A stretch of 64,000 bases of DNA. It comes from Pedobacter sp. W3I1 (GTDB lineage Bacteria; Bacteroidota; Bacteroidia; Sphingobacteriales; Sphingobacteriaceae). The notes below the pieces were generated by a model. That model was not told the DNA's origin and did not search any database. It saw only the letters and a list, made by a program, of their open reading frames with translations. This document shows, piece after piece, positions 28,080 through 38,082 of the stretch (position 1 is the stretch's first letter; the number at the start of each line of letters is the position of its first letter). The position numbers were made by a program, and so were the translations under genes. Location: the NCBI RefSeq assembly GCF_030816015.1, contig NZ_JAUSXN010000001.1:4030001-4094000 (forward strand). Direction: 5' to 3'.

Positions 28080-28326
28080 CTTTAAATATTTTCAGGTGTA
28101 TTTTACCTTTCGGAAATAACTCTGCAAAGATGGCTTATTTAAAACCTATCAAAACTTTTTTTACATCAACTCCTTATTTCTTTACACGAAACCTGATGTT
28201 GAAATTCAATTTCTAAGTTTTATAACAATTCCTTTCAGAAAATGTTTTAATTGGTGCACACATTTTTGTAGAAAGTGAAATTGAGATCAACACCAATCAA
28301 AGCTAATTGAACATTCCTAATCAAAA

Positions 28327-28364
28327 CCGTCTCTTAAATAATAATTTAGGAGACGGCTTTTTTT
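28327..28364 (+). terminator. Terminator of the pilus-like operon
   Basis: CCGTCTC (28327-28333) pairs with GAGACGG (28350-28356), extended by an AT stem, followed by a run of T. On the minus strand there is no comparable T run, so it most likely ends rightward transcription ahead of the converging GH5 gene. The rest of the 28015-28381 gap holds nothing I can name. Confidence 0.75.
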
Positions 28365-28381
28365 CTGCTTTTTAAATCTTA

Positions 28382-29440
28382 CTATAAACCCCAGCCATAT
28401 CTGATACGAGTTAATCCCGATTGATTAGTGGTAGTTAAAGTAATATTTGTTCCGCTTCCACCTCGGTTCTGAATACTGTAGCTATCGTTATCTCTAAGCC
28501 CTGGCCAGTATACGCTTGCCACTTTATCGTTTCTAAATACATTGGTAGAACCAACTATATAGGCAATCTCATTATCACTACCTACCGAACCTGTATAATT
28601 TTTACCAGTAGTCATGGCTGCACCATATTCGGTAACAACGGTACGACTTGCATAATTACCGAAGCGGCTTCGCCAATCGCTTTCCCAGGCTGATTGTGTT
28701 CTGGTAGCCCAAAATGCATAATTATGCAGGGACAACAGGCAACCCGAAAAGCGGCTATCTGCGCCAACAGCAGTAACATTTTCCGAATAGCCGGTACCAC
28801 CTAAAAGAATCCGGCCTTTGCTTACATTGGGGTAACGGGAAAGCCATTCGGCATAAATAGTGGTTAATTGGGCCAATGTATAACCATAGGGCTCATTCAT
28901 AGGTTCGAAATACACGTTAGCATTACTTCCATATTTATTAACTACGGTTTGCCACATGGCCCAAAACTGAGTGGTGTCATCAATAGTACCATTATGGGAA
29001 GATGCACTCTCCCAACAAGCCAAAATCACTTTCATGTTCTTACTTAGTGCACGATCTATAGCGCCTGTATAAGCAGCCCACCATGCTTCTGCCACGCTAG
29101 GTGGATTAATCGGTAACCTCACGGTGTTTACACCCGGCATATTATTTTGAAAACCCGTTAGTATCGCATTTGCCTTTGCTGATACGGTAGTATAATTGTC
29201 ACCAGCTGTTAATCCTGAAGGGATTACCCAGCCATCCACAAAATTGTCGCGGCCATCAGCCCAGTTTACCCCGGCAATACCTGCGGCGCCTAACCCCTCT
29301 ACTGTTGCTTGTTGAGCATTTGAGGTTTCTGTTTTCTCAATTTCGGGTAGAGTTTCTGTAATTAATTCTTTTTTTTCACAGCCCATTAAGCATACGCTTA
29401 ACATAACGGCCATCGTTGCGATTGACGTTTTAATTTTCAT
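28382..29440 (-). CDS. GH5-family glycoside hydrolase, lipoprotein
   Basis: A 352-residue exported lipoprotein (lipobox LMGC, C21) with one (beta/alpha)8 domain of GH5 type. The likely acid/base is E183 in FEPMNEPYG and the likely nucleophile is E271 in VVTEYGAAM. GH5 enzymes cut beta-1,4-glucans, mannans and related chains; the subfamily cannot be told by eye. It is the last gene of the leftward polysaccharide utilization operon, 57 bases after the GH35 gene. The lipid anchor suggests display at the outer membrane, where it would make the first cuts or act on captured glycan. Confidence 0.85.
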   Translation of the reverse strand: MKIKTSIATMAVMLSVCLMGCEKKELITETLPEIEKTETSNAQQATVEGLGAAGIAGVNWADGRDNFVDGWVIPSGLTAGDNYTTVSAKANAILTGFQNNMPGVNTVRLPINPPSVAEAWWAAYTGAIDRALSKNMKVILACWESASSHNGTIDDTTQFWAMWQTVVNKYGSNANVYFEPMNEPYGYTLAQLTTIYAEWLSRYPNVSKGRILLGGTGYSENVTAVGADSRFSGCLLSLHNYAFWATRTQSAWESDWRSRFGNYASRTVVTEYGAAMTTGKNYTGSVGSDNEIAYIVGSTNVFRNDKVASVYWPGLRDNDSYSIQNRGGSGTNITLTTTNQSGLTRIRYGWGL

Positions 29441-29497
29441 AGGGTTTTGTAATTAATATTTGGTTAGTGAGGCGTTAACCAGAAGAAAATCGATAGG

Positions 29498-31339
29498 TTA
29501 TTTATTTTTCAACTCATTTAAAATAGCTTTATCTAAACTAGTTAGTGTATTCTGCGTAGGCTTAAGCAGTTCAAAAACTACAATTTCATTCTTTCCTTTT
29601 TTAAGCCATTCTGCAGGCAGATAAAGTGTTTGTTGTGGTCCAATGCTCCAATATTTACCTAAATTATGTCCGTTAACCCAAACCAGTCCCTTTCCCCATT
29701 GGCGCATATCTAAATAAGTGTCGGCAACTTTTGTTAAATTAAAGGAAGCCGATTTAAGTGCAGCCGCTGATTGGCTGTTTACTTTAGGCTGTATTTTTTG
29801 GGTATCTATGTTATCAAATGGCAATGGGTACATTTTCCACGATTTAATCTCTTTGCCATTAAATGTTACATTTTTAGTAATCCCTTTGTTATTTTTAAGC
29901 AGATAAGGGCCAAAATTAATCCTGCCCATATTTTCTACTAAAATATCCAGCTGTACATCGCCAGCAGGAAGATCAAGCACTAAACTATCCTGATAAAGTC
30001 TTCTATCTAAAACACCTACGCGCTTTTTATTGATATATACTAATCCGTAATCGCGCAGCTCGTTGATCTTAATTACGCCTTTACGTCCACCTTTTATTGT
30101 GCTGCTGTACAACACGAAACCATAGGCCTGGTTAAGTGCTTCGAAGGTTAATGGATTTTCACTTAATTGTGGTTTCCCGATCAGACTAAATAGATCTACT
30201 GTTTTGGTAAGGGTTATTGCAGGTAATGTAATTGCAGGTTTAGGCTTAGGAACATCGGGCAGGGTTTGCTTAGCTGGCAGATTCTTTTTTATGGTTTCGC
30301 GGAAAAGCATAAATTTAGGGGTTGCATTGCCAGCTTCATCTAATGGCGCATCATAATCATAACTGCTAATCTGTGGCTCGTAAGCTGTAGTATCATTATA
30401 ATTTGCACCATTCATAAAGCCGCGGGTGGTGCCACCATGAAACATGTACATGTTAATAGAAATCCCGCCTTTTAGTACCGTATCCAGTTTATCGGCATAG
30501 GTTTTGGGATCTACCTGATGGTGTTTTGTACCCCACCAATCGAACCATGCTGGGTACCATTCAGGCACAAAATATGGCCCAACCCCGTTATTGTACTTCC
30601 TGATCAGTGTTCTGATTTTTGCTGGATTATCAATCCCATTTACGCCAGGCAGCAATCCGGCCAAATGCCCGCCTTCCAATGCCGGAACCGGATCGCAGGT
30701 GGAAAGTACCCCATCAAAACCGGCATCTTTAAAAAGCTGGGTATTAATTTTCAGGTATTCTTTATCATTTCCATAAGAACCATACTCGTTTTCTACCTGA
30801 ACCATTAATATATTGCCACCATGGTTTATCTGCAATGGAGCAAGGCGTTTGCCTACCTCAGTAAGATATTCTTTATATTCTTTTAAGTATTGCGCCTCTT
30901 TACTCCTAACCTGTAAACCTTTAATGTTCTGTAACCAAAAAGGATAACCACCAAATTCCCATTCGGCGCATACATACGGACTTGGCCTAAGCACTACCCA
31001 TAAACCTTCTTCTTTTGCAATACGTACAAATTCGGCAATGTCGTTATTTCCTGAAAAATCAAATTTATCTTTTAATGGCTCATGTACATTCCAAAAAACA
31101 TAGGTACCAATTGTATTTAAACCCATGGCTTTAGCCATTTTCATCCTATCTCTCCATGCTTCTCTTGGTATTCGTGGATAATGCATTTCGCCAGAAATAA
31201 TCTGAAAGGGTTTATTATCAAGCAGAAAAACAGAGTCGGCAAGTTTAAAAGTATGGTGAGCCTGAGTATGGCCCTTAAGGCTCGCTAAACAAGTAATCAG
31301 GATTACTATAAGCATTAAATTTTTACGGATAAGTTTCAT
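29498..31339 (-). CDS. GH35 beta-galactosidase
   Basis: A 613-residue exported enzyme (signal peptide about 1-26). The GH35 catalytic barrel opens with FQIISGEMHYPRIPREAW and VFWNVHEP. The acid/base is E185 in QVENEYGSYG and the nucleophile is E260 in VPEWYPAW. Jelly-roll domains follow (about 400-600), including GLVWVNGHNLGKYW near the C-terminus. It releases terminal beta-galactose from oligosaccharides, probably in the periplasm. It lies between the GH30 and GH5 genes of the operon, with gaps of 108 and 57 bases. Beta-galactosidase is the main activity of the family, so the substrate probably carries galactose. Confidence 0.92.
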   Translation of the reverse strand: MKLIRKNLMLIVILITCLASLKGHTQAHHTFKLADSVFLLDNKPFQIISGEMHYPRIPREAWRDRMKMAKAMGLNTIGTYVFWNVHEPLKDKFDFSGNNDIAEFVRIAKEEGLWVVLRPSPYVCAEWEFGGYPFWLQNIKGLQVRSKEAQYLKEYKEYLTEVGKRLAPLQINHGGNILMVQVENEYGSYGNDKEYLKINTQLFKDAGFDGVLSTCDPVPALEGGHLAGLLPGVNGIDNPAKIRTLIRKYNNGVGPYFVPEWYPAWFDWWGTKHHQVDPKTYADKLDTVLKGGISINMYMFHGGTTRGFMNGANYNDTTAYEPQISSYDYDAPLDEAGNATPKFMLFRETIKKNLPAKQTLPDVPKPKPAITLPAITLTKTVDLFSLIGKPQLSENPLTFEALNQAYGFVLYSSTIKGGRKGVIKINELRDYGLVYINKKRVGVLDRRLYQDSLVLDLPAGDVQLDILVENMGRINFGPYLLKNNKGITKNVTFNGKEIKSWKMYPLPFDNIDTQKIQPKVNSQSAAALKSASFNLTKVADTYLDMRQWGKGLVWVNGHNLGKYWSIGPQQTLYLPAEWLKKGKNEIVVFELLKPTQNTLTSLDKAILNELKNK

Positions 31340-31447
31340 CGTATATTATTGTTAAGGTAAAATTTAAGACAAAGCATAGCCATATTGATCTAAACAGAGC
31401 CTTTCGGCCTTAAAATCAAATGGGATTTATATGGAATGCCTTAGAAA

Positions 31448-32959
31448 TTAATTACTAAGCACTGTGGTAACCGATTTTGCCGGAATATGGATTTTTTTGG
31501 TGTTTTTATATTGTTTATAGGGTGCCAAACTATATTCAGCAGAAGTAACATAAGTTTGAACAGTTTTTTGTAATTGTTGTCCTTTAACCTCCAGATCAAG
31601 ATCCACATCATGATCACTGGTGTTTACAACAACCGTTACCAGTTTTTTATCCTGCAGGTAGGCCGATACATAAAGTGGAGTTGCTTTTTCATCTGATACT
31701 TTAACCTGAAGGCGTTTACTCCCCTCTTTTATAAAACGGCTGTAATTGCCCAGGGCCCATAACATTTTACTATCATACACCTCGCCGTCGGTTTTATTTC
31801 GATCGATGTAAACCAAACCATCTTTATAATCACCTGTTGATACACCTAACCACCATTGCCATGATGTAGCATTGGATATCACCAGATCGTGATGGATTAG
31901 CCTTGCGATAAACAAAGCGGTTACCATACCCAAATCGCGTTTTTCACCCTTCAGTACATCATCACCAAGCACACAATATTCAGACATCCAATATCTTAAA
32001 CCTTTAACCTGTGCTACAGCCTGGGCTGTTTTTGTACGTGTATCAATAAACTTTTGCTCCGGACTTGTTGTGAAATAGCTATGTCCTGAAATCGAATGAT
32101 CAATATTGGAAAGATTGCCAACGTAATTGGGAGATGCAGTATTAAAGAACTGAAAAACCTGGTTTCCTTTTACCTCATTACCATTATCATATAAATAATC
32201 GAGCTGACCTGCTTCTCCTATCTGTATTTTGGTTTTGATTTGATTTTTAGCGAACGCATCATTTACACCTTTATAAAGCCGGGCCAATTCGGTATTGTTA
32301 TAGGGGCAGCCTTCCTGTTTGTGCTCATTCCATTTCCATTGCGGTTCATTTGCAGGGCTCACATAATCTAATGTAATTCCCGTTATTTTCTTTAGTCCAT
32401 TTATTGTAGCAACCAAATCGGCTGAAAATTCAGGTAGTTTATCGAAATTTAAGTTACAGTTACCATCACTTGAGTATGCTTTACCATTTTTGGTAAACAA
32501 TACATGCGGACTGTTAACAAAACCAATAAATTGATTTACGCCACGAGTTTTGGCTGCTTTAAGAAACCAGGTTTGCCCTGGCATCGCATTCCAGTCGTAA
32601 CTACCATCTGGTTGCAGAAAAGCGTATTGACGACGCCATTCATCGCCAATATCGCTTGCCTTACCTTGTGCTGCACTTCCGGCACCAATGCTAAAACGCC
32701 ACATGTTTAAACCTATACCCAGTGGCTGCCCTGCTTTTGTTAGCTGTGTGCTAAAAAGCAAATCGGCCATTTTACTTCGTTTTTCTTCGGGCCATAATCC
32801 TGCAAACTGACAGGTCCATGCATCTGAAGCTCCAAAACCTTCAATGGTTTGAAATGTTACAGTTGGATCGATTTCTACAGTTACAGTAGCTTTTTGGGCA
32901 AAAGCCCCGCTAAAGAAAAACAAGGCTAAAAAGGTTAAAAAACAATGTGGCTTGATCAT
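31448..32959 (-). CDS. GH30-family glycoside hydrolase
   Basis: A 503-residue exported enzyme (signal peptide about 1-21, ending GAFAQ) with a GH30 barrel plus flanking beta-sandwich. The family opening QTIEGFGASDAWTC is clear. The acid/base is E205 in SPANEPQW, the nucleophile is E327 in WMSEYCV, and the C-terminal strand ends KSVTTVLSN. GH30 includes beta-1,6-galactanases, beta-1,6-glucanases and xylanases. With GH35 in the same operon a beta-1,6-galactan (arabinogalactan side chain) substrate is attractive but unproven. It follows the SusD-like gene after 21 bases. Confidence 0.88.
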   Translation of the reverse strand: MIKPHCFLTFLALFFFSGAFAQKATVTVEIDPTVTFQTIEGFGASDAWTCQFAGLWPEEKRSKMADLLFSTQLTKAGQPLGIGLNMWRFSIGAGSAAQGKASDIGDEWRRQYAFLQPDGSYDWNAMPGQTWFLKAAKTRGVNQFIGFVNSPHVLFTKNGKAYSSDGNCNLNFDKLPEFSADLVATINGLKKITGITLDYVSPANEPQWKWNEHKQEGCPYNNTELARLYKGVNDAFAKNQIKTKIQIGEAGQLDYLYDNGNEVKGNQVFQFFNTASPNYVGNLSNIDHSISGHSYFTTSPEQKFIDTRTKTAQAVAQVKGLRYWMSEYCVLGDDVLKGEKRDLGMVTALFIARLIHHDLVISNATSWQWWLGVSTGDYKDGLVYIDRNKTDGEVYDSKMLWALGNYSRFIKEGSKRLQVKVSDEKATPLYVSAYLQDKKLVTVVVNTSDHDVDLDLEVKGQQLQKTVQTYVTSAEYSLAPYKQYKNTKKIHIPAKSVTTVLSN

Positions 32960-32980
32960 GTAAAATTTAGTTTCTGTTTA

Positions 32981-34681
32981 TTAGTAACCAGGATTTTGCT
33001 GCAATTTACCTCCGGAAGCCAAAATTTCTGCTCTTGGTATTGGTAACCAATAGTGTTTGGTTTCAAATTTGCGTCCATCCAAAGCAATTTTAGGCGTATA
33101 AGTAAATCCTGTACCCGCTTTGGTAATAATGATTCCGCCCGCAGGTTTGTTTTCTGTAACGTCGGCAATTTTCCATCGCCTTACATCATAATAACGGTGT
33201 TCTTCAAAGGCGAGCTCTACCCTACGCTCATAACGAACCGCATCGCGCATTTGCGTTTGGGTAAGTCCGACGGCCAATGCAGGCATATTCACATCTGGCC
33301 TTGCCCTTACCATATTAATAGCCTGTCTTGCCGACATTGTTGATCCGGCAGGAACAGCATCTGGTCCGTAAGCTTCATTTGCCGCTTCTGCATAATTAAG
33401 CAAAATTTCTGCATATCTAAAATAGATCCAGGGCTGAAACCCTGCATTACCCCAAGGGTTTTGCAAAGGGTAAGCATCATTCATGAATTTTTTAAGGTAA
33501 TAACCTGTTTTGGTTGTATTCCAGTTATCATTTCCATCTTTACTATCTTTTCCTCCCGGAATAAAAGTTTCTACATTACGCTCGCGGTATGCTGCTCCGT
33601 TGTATAAAATGGTTGCTGCAAAACGTGGATCACGACCTTTGTAAGGTTCATTGCTATCGTAACCAGATGTAGGATCGGTAATGGCTTTACCATTGGCCAT
33701 TTGGTAATCATCTACCAGGTTCTGCATCGGAAGATTTCCTCCCCAGCCGCCATAACCGTTTGGCCCGTTAGCAATTTCTAAGTGGGTATGGTTAGCATTT
33801 TTTGTAAACAACCTCGCGAAAATAATTTCATTGCTTTGGTCGGTTAAAAATAAGTTTCTATAGCCGCCCGTGTAAATTCCATATTTATTTAAAGAAATAA
33901 CTGTCTGCGCTGCCGTAACAGCCGCCTGCCAGGTACCAGCATTATACAACGGACTAGCAGCATATAAAAGTAAGCGGGATTTTAGCGCAAGTGCAGCACC
34001 TTTTGTTGCTCTTCCTACCATCCAGCTATTGCTGTTATCTAAAGGTAAATCTGCCGCGGCCTGATCTAGCTGTGCTGCCACATAATCTATACATTCTTTA
34101 ATAGAAGCGCGTTGAAACAGCGCTGGATCCTGTAAATTATCAGTTAGGCTGGTTACCTTATCGCCCATTAAAACTACACCACCATAATTCCGGATCAGAT
34201 CCTGATAGCGGAAAGCCCTTACAAATTTGAGTTCGGCCACTAACTGTTTTTTATGGGCCGCACTCATGGCAATTTTAGCTAGCACATCAAGCGCATAATT
34301 ACATTCTCTGATGCTTTTGTAACTCCTGCCCCAATACACTCCTGCGCTTCCTAAATTTTCCGGAGCAAGCTGTCCTCTTTGAATTAGCCAGGTAGCATCG
34401 TCGTTATTATAAATAGATTCATCGGTAAAAGAACTCCACATGCTATATTCAAAACCCCTACCAAAACCTGGCGAAGAACCGTCGCCTTCCTTATCCTGTA
34501 ATCTACTGGCGATATAACGATTGGTTACATAGGCCTCAAAAACAGCCGTATCGGTTTCTATAGCAGTTGTAGAGATCCGGTCTGTTGGTTCTACATTTAA
34601 AAAATCTTTTTTACAGCCCACAATACTCATTGAGATAAGAGACAGGCCTAAAAGTGTTACATATATTGATTTGTTATTCAT
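32981..34681 (-). CDS. SusD/RagB-family outer-membrane lipoprotein
   Basis: A 566-residue lipoprotein (lipobox IVGC near residue 23, then KKDFLNVEP, a typical SusD opening). An N-terminal TPR-like helical part precedes the C-terminal SusD region with FRYAEILLNYAEAANEAYG and RRVELAFEEHRYYDVRRWK. SusD proteins form the lid on the SusC channel and bind the incoming oligosaccharide. It starts 5 bases after the SusC-like stop on the same strand, and the GH30 gene follows after 21 bases. No separate surface glycan-binding protein (SusE/F type) is found in this operon. Confidence 0.95.
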   Translation of the reverse strand: MNNKSIYVTLLGLSLISMSIVGCKKDFLNVEPTDRISTTAIETDTAVFEAYVTNRYIASRLQDKEGDGSSPGFGRGFEYSMWSSFTDESIYNNDDATWLIQRGQLAPENLGSAGVYWGRSYKSIRECNYALDVLAKIAMSAAHKKQLVAELKFVRAFRYQDLIRNYGGVVLMGDKVTSLTDNLQDPALFQRASIKECIDYVAAQLDQAAADLPLDNSNSWMVGRATKGAALALKSRLLLYAASPLYNAGTWQAAVTAAQTVISLNKYGIYTGGYRNLFLTDQSNEIIFARLFTKNANHTHLEIANGPNGYGGWGGNLPMQNLVDDYQMANGKAITDPTSGYDSNEPYKGRDPRFAATILYNGAAYRERNVETFIPGGKDSKDGNDNWNTTKTGYYLKKFMNDAYPLQNPWGNAGFQPWIYFRYAEILLNYAEAANEAYGPDAVPAGSTMSARQAINMVRARPDVNMPALAVGLTQTQMRDAVRYERRVELAFEEHRYYDVRRWKIADVTENKPAGGIIITKAGTGFTYTPKIALDGRKFETKHYWLPIPRAEILASGGKLQQNPGY

Positions 34682-34686
34682 GATGT

Positions 34687-37600
34687 TTAGAATTTAATAT
34701 TGGCGCCCAGATTAATAATGCGTTGCTGTGGGTAAAATTGCCCGCTACCGCTGGTTCCTTCGGGATCGTAATCTTTGACTTTAGAAATGGTGAACAAGTT
34801 AAATGCACTCGCATAAAGCCTTAGTCCAGAAACATTTATCCGATCTAAGAAACTGGCCTTAATGTTATAGGCAATTTCGACATTTTTAAGCCTTAAGAAT
34901 GAGGCATCATTTAACCAAAAAGTATTGTTAAACTGCCCCCCGCTAATCGCATTTGATGCACGATCGGTTACCCTTGGGTAAGTTCCGTTCGGATTTGCTG
35001 CACTAAACCTGTTATCGGCCCAACTGCTATAAAAGTTACCGACACTACCAGATTCTGGCAAAACGTATTGGCTTACCTGGGTTTGCCCTGCTAATACCAT
35101 CGATACATCAAAGTTTTTATAAGATGCTCCAAGTGTAAAACCATAAGTAATCTGAGGAATATTGCTATATGGAGTTCTGGTTTGGTCATCGGCAGTTATT
35201 TTACCATCATTATTATAATCAAGGTATTTAAGATCGCCAATTTTAGCACCACTTACGTGTGGGTAAGCATCTAACTCTTGTTGCGTTCTAAATATGCCAA
35301 TACTATTGTAAAGCAGGTTAGCATTTAATGGTCTGCCGGTTTGGCGTTGATAATCTAACGTGCCACTGGCTTCATCAATAAAAATTACTTTGCTTTTTGC
35401 ATAAGTGATATTGCCTGATGCATTCCATTTAAAGTTTTCGCCATTATGGTTATAACCTAAAGTAGCTTCAAAACCAGTATTATTAACTTTACCGATATTT
35501 TCTGAAGGCACCAGCGGATCGGAACCATAAGGGTTTACTATCCCTGAAGAACCTGGCAATGATGCATTACGGGTGGCCAAGATATCAGATCTCTTTTGTT
35601 GAAAATAGATGGCTTCGATACTGAAGTTTTTAAATATAACGGCATTGAAACCTATATCGAGTTTTTTGGCTACTTCCCAGGTAATGTTCGGGTTTGCCAG
35701 TTTAACTAAGTTTACGCCCGGCTGTATGGTTGATGATGTTGCACCCGGGCTTTGGGCTACAAATCCATTTCCAACCAGAACATAATTATCAAAGTACTGG
35801 AAACCATTTACGTTATCGTTACCCAGCGCTCCATATGAAGCACGGATTTTTAAATTATCAACGAATTTAACGTTTTCATTAAACCACTTTTCTTTTGAGA
35901 TTACCCAGCCTGCAGAAACTGAAGGGAAATAACCATATTGTTTGCCCTGAGGGAAAATTGATGATCCATCTATACGCAACTGCCCTTCAAAAAGGTATTT
36001 ATCATCATAGCTATATGCCAGGCGGCTAATGATGCTTCGGCGGTTATAGTTTGTGCTATAACCTGAGTTTAAGAAATCAGTAGCCGCAGTACCTCCCTGA
36101 GAGAGTTCGGGCAAAGAAGTAGAAAGGAAGTTAAAACGTTGTGCATCGAAATATTCTAAATGATTTTCGCTCTGTTCGTAACCTACAAAGGCATTAATAT
36201 CGTGTAGGTCAAACTTACGGGCATAATTCAGTTTGATATTTGTGGTAAGCAGCGATTCATTTTTATGGCTTTCGGTCAAGGTAGCTTTTTGGTTATTGCC
36301 ACCAACAATTACGCTATTATAGTTTTTAGATGTAGGATCGTATTGGTAGAGCAGGTATGGTTTGCTGAAACTTTTGGTAAATACATTGGATTTATCAGCA
36401 GAAAAGAAACCATCAACAGAAAGACCCTGTACTCCAGGAATAATAAAACTAGCCCTTAAAATTCCATTTAAAACCTGTGTAGGCGATTTATTTGTTCCGC
36501 CTATATCTGTAACCTGTACGGCAGGATTTGCATTTTCGATACCGGTTGTTGGTAAGCCATTTGGATAATAAGCTGATACAATAGGTTTTGCCCTATAAAT
36601 GGATCTGAAAACATCGCCAGCCCCTACCTGAGGAAACAAACGGTTTTCTTGCCTGCCTGATACCGATAAGCCAACTTTAAGGTATTTAGAAACGTTGGCA
36701 TCTATATTTGTGCGAAAATTATACTGATTGTATTTGGTTACCCCATTTTTATATAAACCATCCTGAGAAACAGTACCTAAAGACATGTAGTATTTTACAT
36801 CCTCGCTGCCCCCGTTAATAGAAAGGCTGTGTTGGCTTTGCAGCGCAGTTTTTTCTAAGGTTTGGTCAATCCAATCAGTATTGGGATATAACAATGGGTC
36901 GGAACCATTACGGAATTTTTCGATTTGATCTGCTGTGTACGACTGATTAAGGCCGCCTGCAGGATTTGAATCGAAATTAATTTCATTCATAATCTGTGCA
37001 TAGGTTGCAGCGTCAGCCATTTTAGGTAATCTTGTTGGGGAGCTAAACCCCTGGTTAAAACTATAATTGATAGTAGGCTTACCAGTTCTTCCTCTCTTTG
37101 TTGTCACTAAAATTACCCCGTTAGCTGCCCTGTTACCATAAATGGCAGCAGAGGCATCTTTTAATACCGAAACACTTTCAATATCATTAGGATCTAAACG
37201 TTCAAGGCCACCAATTTGTCCGGGTATTCCATCTACAACAACTAATACACTGTTGCTACCGGTTGTAGCCAAACCCCTGATGGTGATGTTTGAACCGTCA
37301 AAACCCGGTTCACCACTTCTATTATTAATTACTACACCAGAAAACCGGCCTGCTAATGAATTAGATAAATTCGGTTGCGGGCTTTTTACCAGGTCGGCAC
37401 CTTTTACCTGCGAGATTGAACCGGTTAATGTTGCTTTTTTCTGTGTTCCATAGCCAACAACCACCAATTCATTCAGTGTTTTGGTATCGGCACTAAGCTG
37501 AACATTAATGGTTGTTCTATCACCAACCGTTTGCTCCTGGTTGGTATAGCCTACAAAAGAAAAGATAAGTACATCAGTTTTGGCCGCAACATTGATGCTG

Positions 37601-37866
37601 TATTTACCATTTGCATCAGTTTGCACCGCTTTTTCGGTTCCCTTAATTTTAACCGCTACACCTGGAAATGTAGCACCTGTTTCGTTTGTTACGGTACCCG
37701 TTACCACAATTTCTTTAAGCTGGCTTTTTATCCCTGTTTTAACAGGAACTAAAGATGCCATTACCGGTAAACTGATGGATACGATAAATAGAAATGCCAG
37801 TGTTTTAATTGTAAAGAATTTTGGCAAAAATCCTTTCAGAACTTTTCTTCTCATATTGGTTTGCAA
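34687..37866 (-). CDS. SusC/RagA-family TonB-dependent receptor
   Basis: A 1059-residue outer-membrane transporter. It has a signal peptide (about 1-38), a carboxypeptidase-like beta-sandwich (about 48-125), the SusC motif NELVVVGYGTQKKATLTGSI, a plug with NIRG-type sequence (NITIRGLATTGSNSVLVVVD), and a barrel ending INLGANIKF. It imports oligosaccharides with its SusD lid, powered by TonB. It heads the leftward operon SusC-SusD-GH30-GH35-GH5. A possible promoter lies at 37930-37960, about 60 bases upstream. The hybrid two-component sensor directly upstream is the likely activator. The start could also be the ATG four codons later. Confidence 0.95.
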   Translation of the reverse strand: MQTNMRRKVLKGFLPKFFTIKTLAFLFIVSISLPVMASLVPVKTGIKSQLKEIVVTGTVTNETGATFPGVAVKIKGTEKAVQTDANGKYSINVAAKTDVLIFSFVGYTNQEQTVGDRTTINVQLSADTKTLNELVVVGYGTQKKATLTGSISQVKGADLVKSPQPNLSNSLAGRFSGVVINNRSGEPGFDGSNITIRGLATTGSNSVLVVVDGIPGQIGGLERLDPNDIESVSVLKDASAAIYGNRAANGVILVTTKRGRTGKPTINYSFNQGFSSPTRLPKMADAATYAQIMNEINFDSNPAGGLNQSYTADQIEKFRNGSDPLLYPNTDWIDQTLEKTALQSQHSLSINGGSEDVKYYMSLGTVSQDGLYKNGVTKYNQYNFRTNIDANVSKYLKVGLSVSGRQENRLFPQVGAGDVFRSIYRAKPIVSAYYPNGLPTTGIENANPAVQVTDIGGTNKSPTQVLNGILRASFIIPGVQGLSVDGFFSADKSNVFTKSFSKPYLLYQYDPTSKNYNSVIVGGNNQKATLTESHKNESLLTTNIKLNYARKFDLHDINAFVGYEQSENHLEYFDAQRFNFLSTSLPELSQGGTAATDFLNSGYSTNYNRRSIISRLAYSYDDKYLFEGQLRIDGSSIFPQGKQYGYFPSVSAGWVISKEKWFNENVKFVDNLKIRASYGALGNDNVNGFQYFDNYVLVGNGFVAQSPGATSSTIQPGVNLVKLANPNITWEVAKKLDIGFNAVIFKNFSIEAIYFQQKRSDILATRNASLPGSSGIVNPYGSDPLVPSENIGKVNNTGFEATLGYNHNGENFKWNASGNITYAKSKVIFIDEASGTLDYQRQTGRPLNANLLYNSIGIFRTQQELDAYPHVSGAKIGDLKYLDYNNDGKITADDQTRTPYSNIPQITYGFTLGASYKNFDVSMVLAGQTQVSQYVLPESGSVGNFYSSWADNRFSAANPNGTYPRVTDRASNAISGGQFNNTFWLNDASFLRLKNVEIAYNIKASFLDRINVSGLRLYASAFNLFTISKVKDYDPEGTSGSGQFYPQQRIINLGANIKF

Positions 37867-37929
37867 GTTTAATATTTGGTTAGCAGATCAATTTTATAAC
37901 CTACCCAACAGAACCCTCTATCGGAATCG

Positions 37930-37960
37930 CGATTATAGCGCTGCTTTGTGGAAGGCTAAA
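37930..37960 (-). promoter_or_regulatory. Possible promoter of the SusCD operon
   Basis: On the minus strand TTTA (37960-37957), a 19-base spacer and TATAATCG (37937-37930) approximate TTTG-N19-TAnnTTnG, with one mismatch per element, as expected for a promoter that needs an activator. Confidence 0.4.
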
Positions 37961-38082
37961 TTAGCGCCCACAAACAACTCTTATAGGGTACAAACAATCC
38001 AAATTAGAGGGGTAAACAAACCGAAATGAGCCCAAAAGAACATTTTGAGGCGATTATTAAAAATAGAGGCGATGTCTATTTT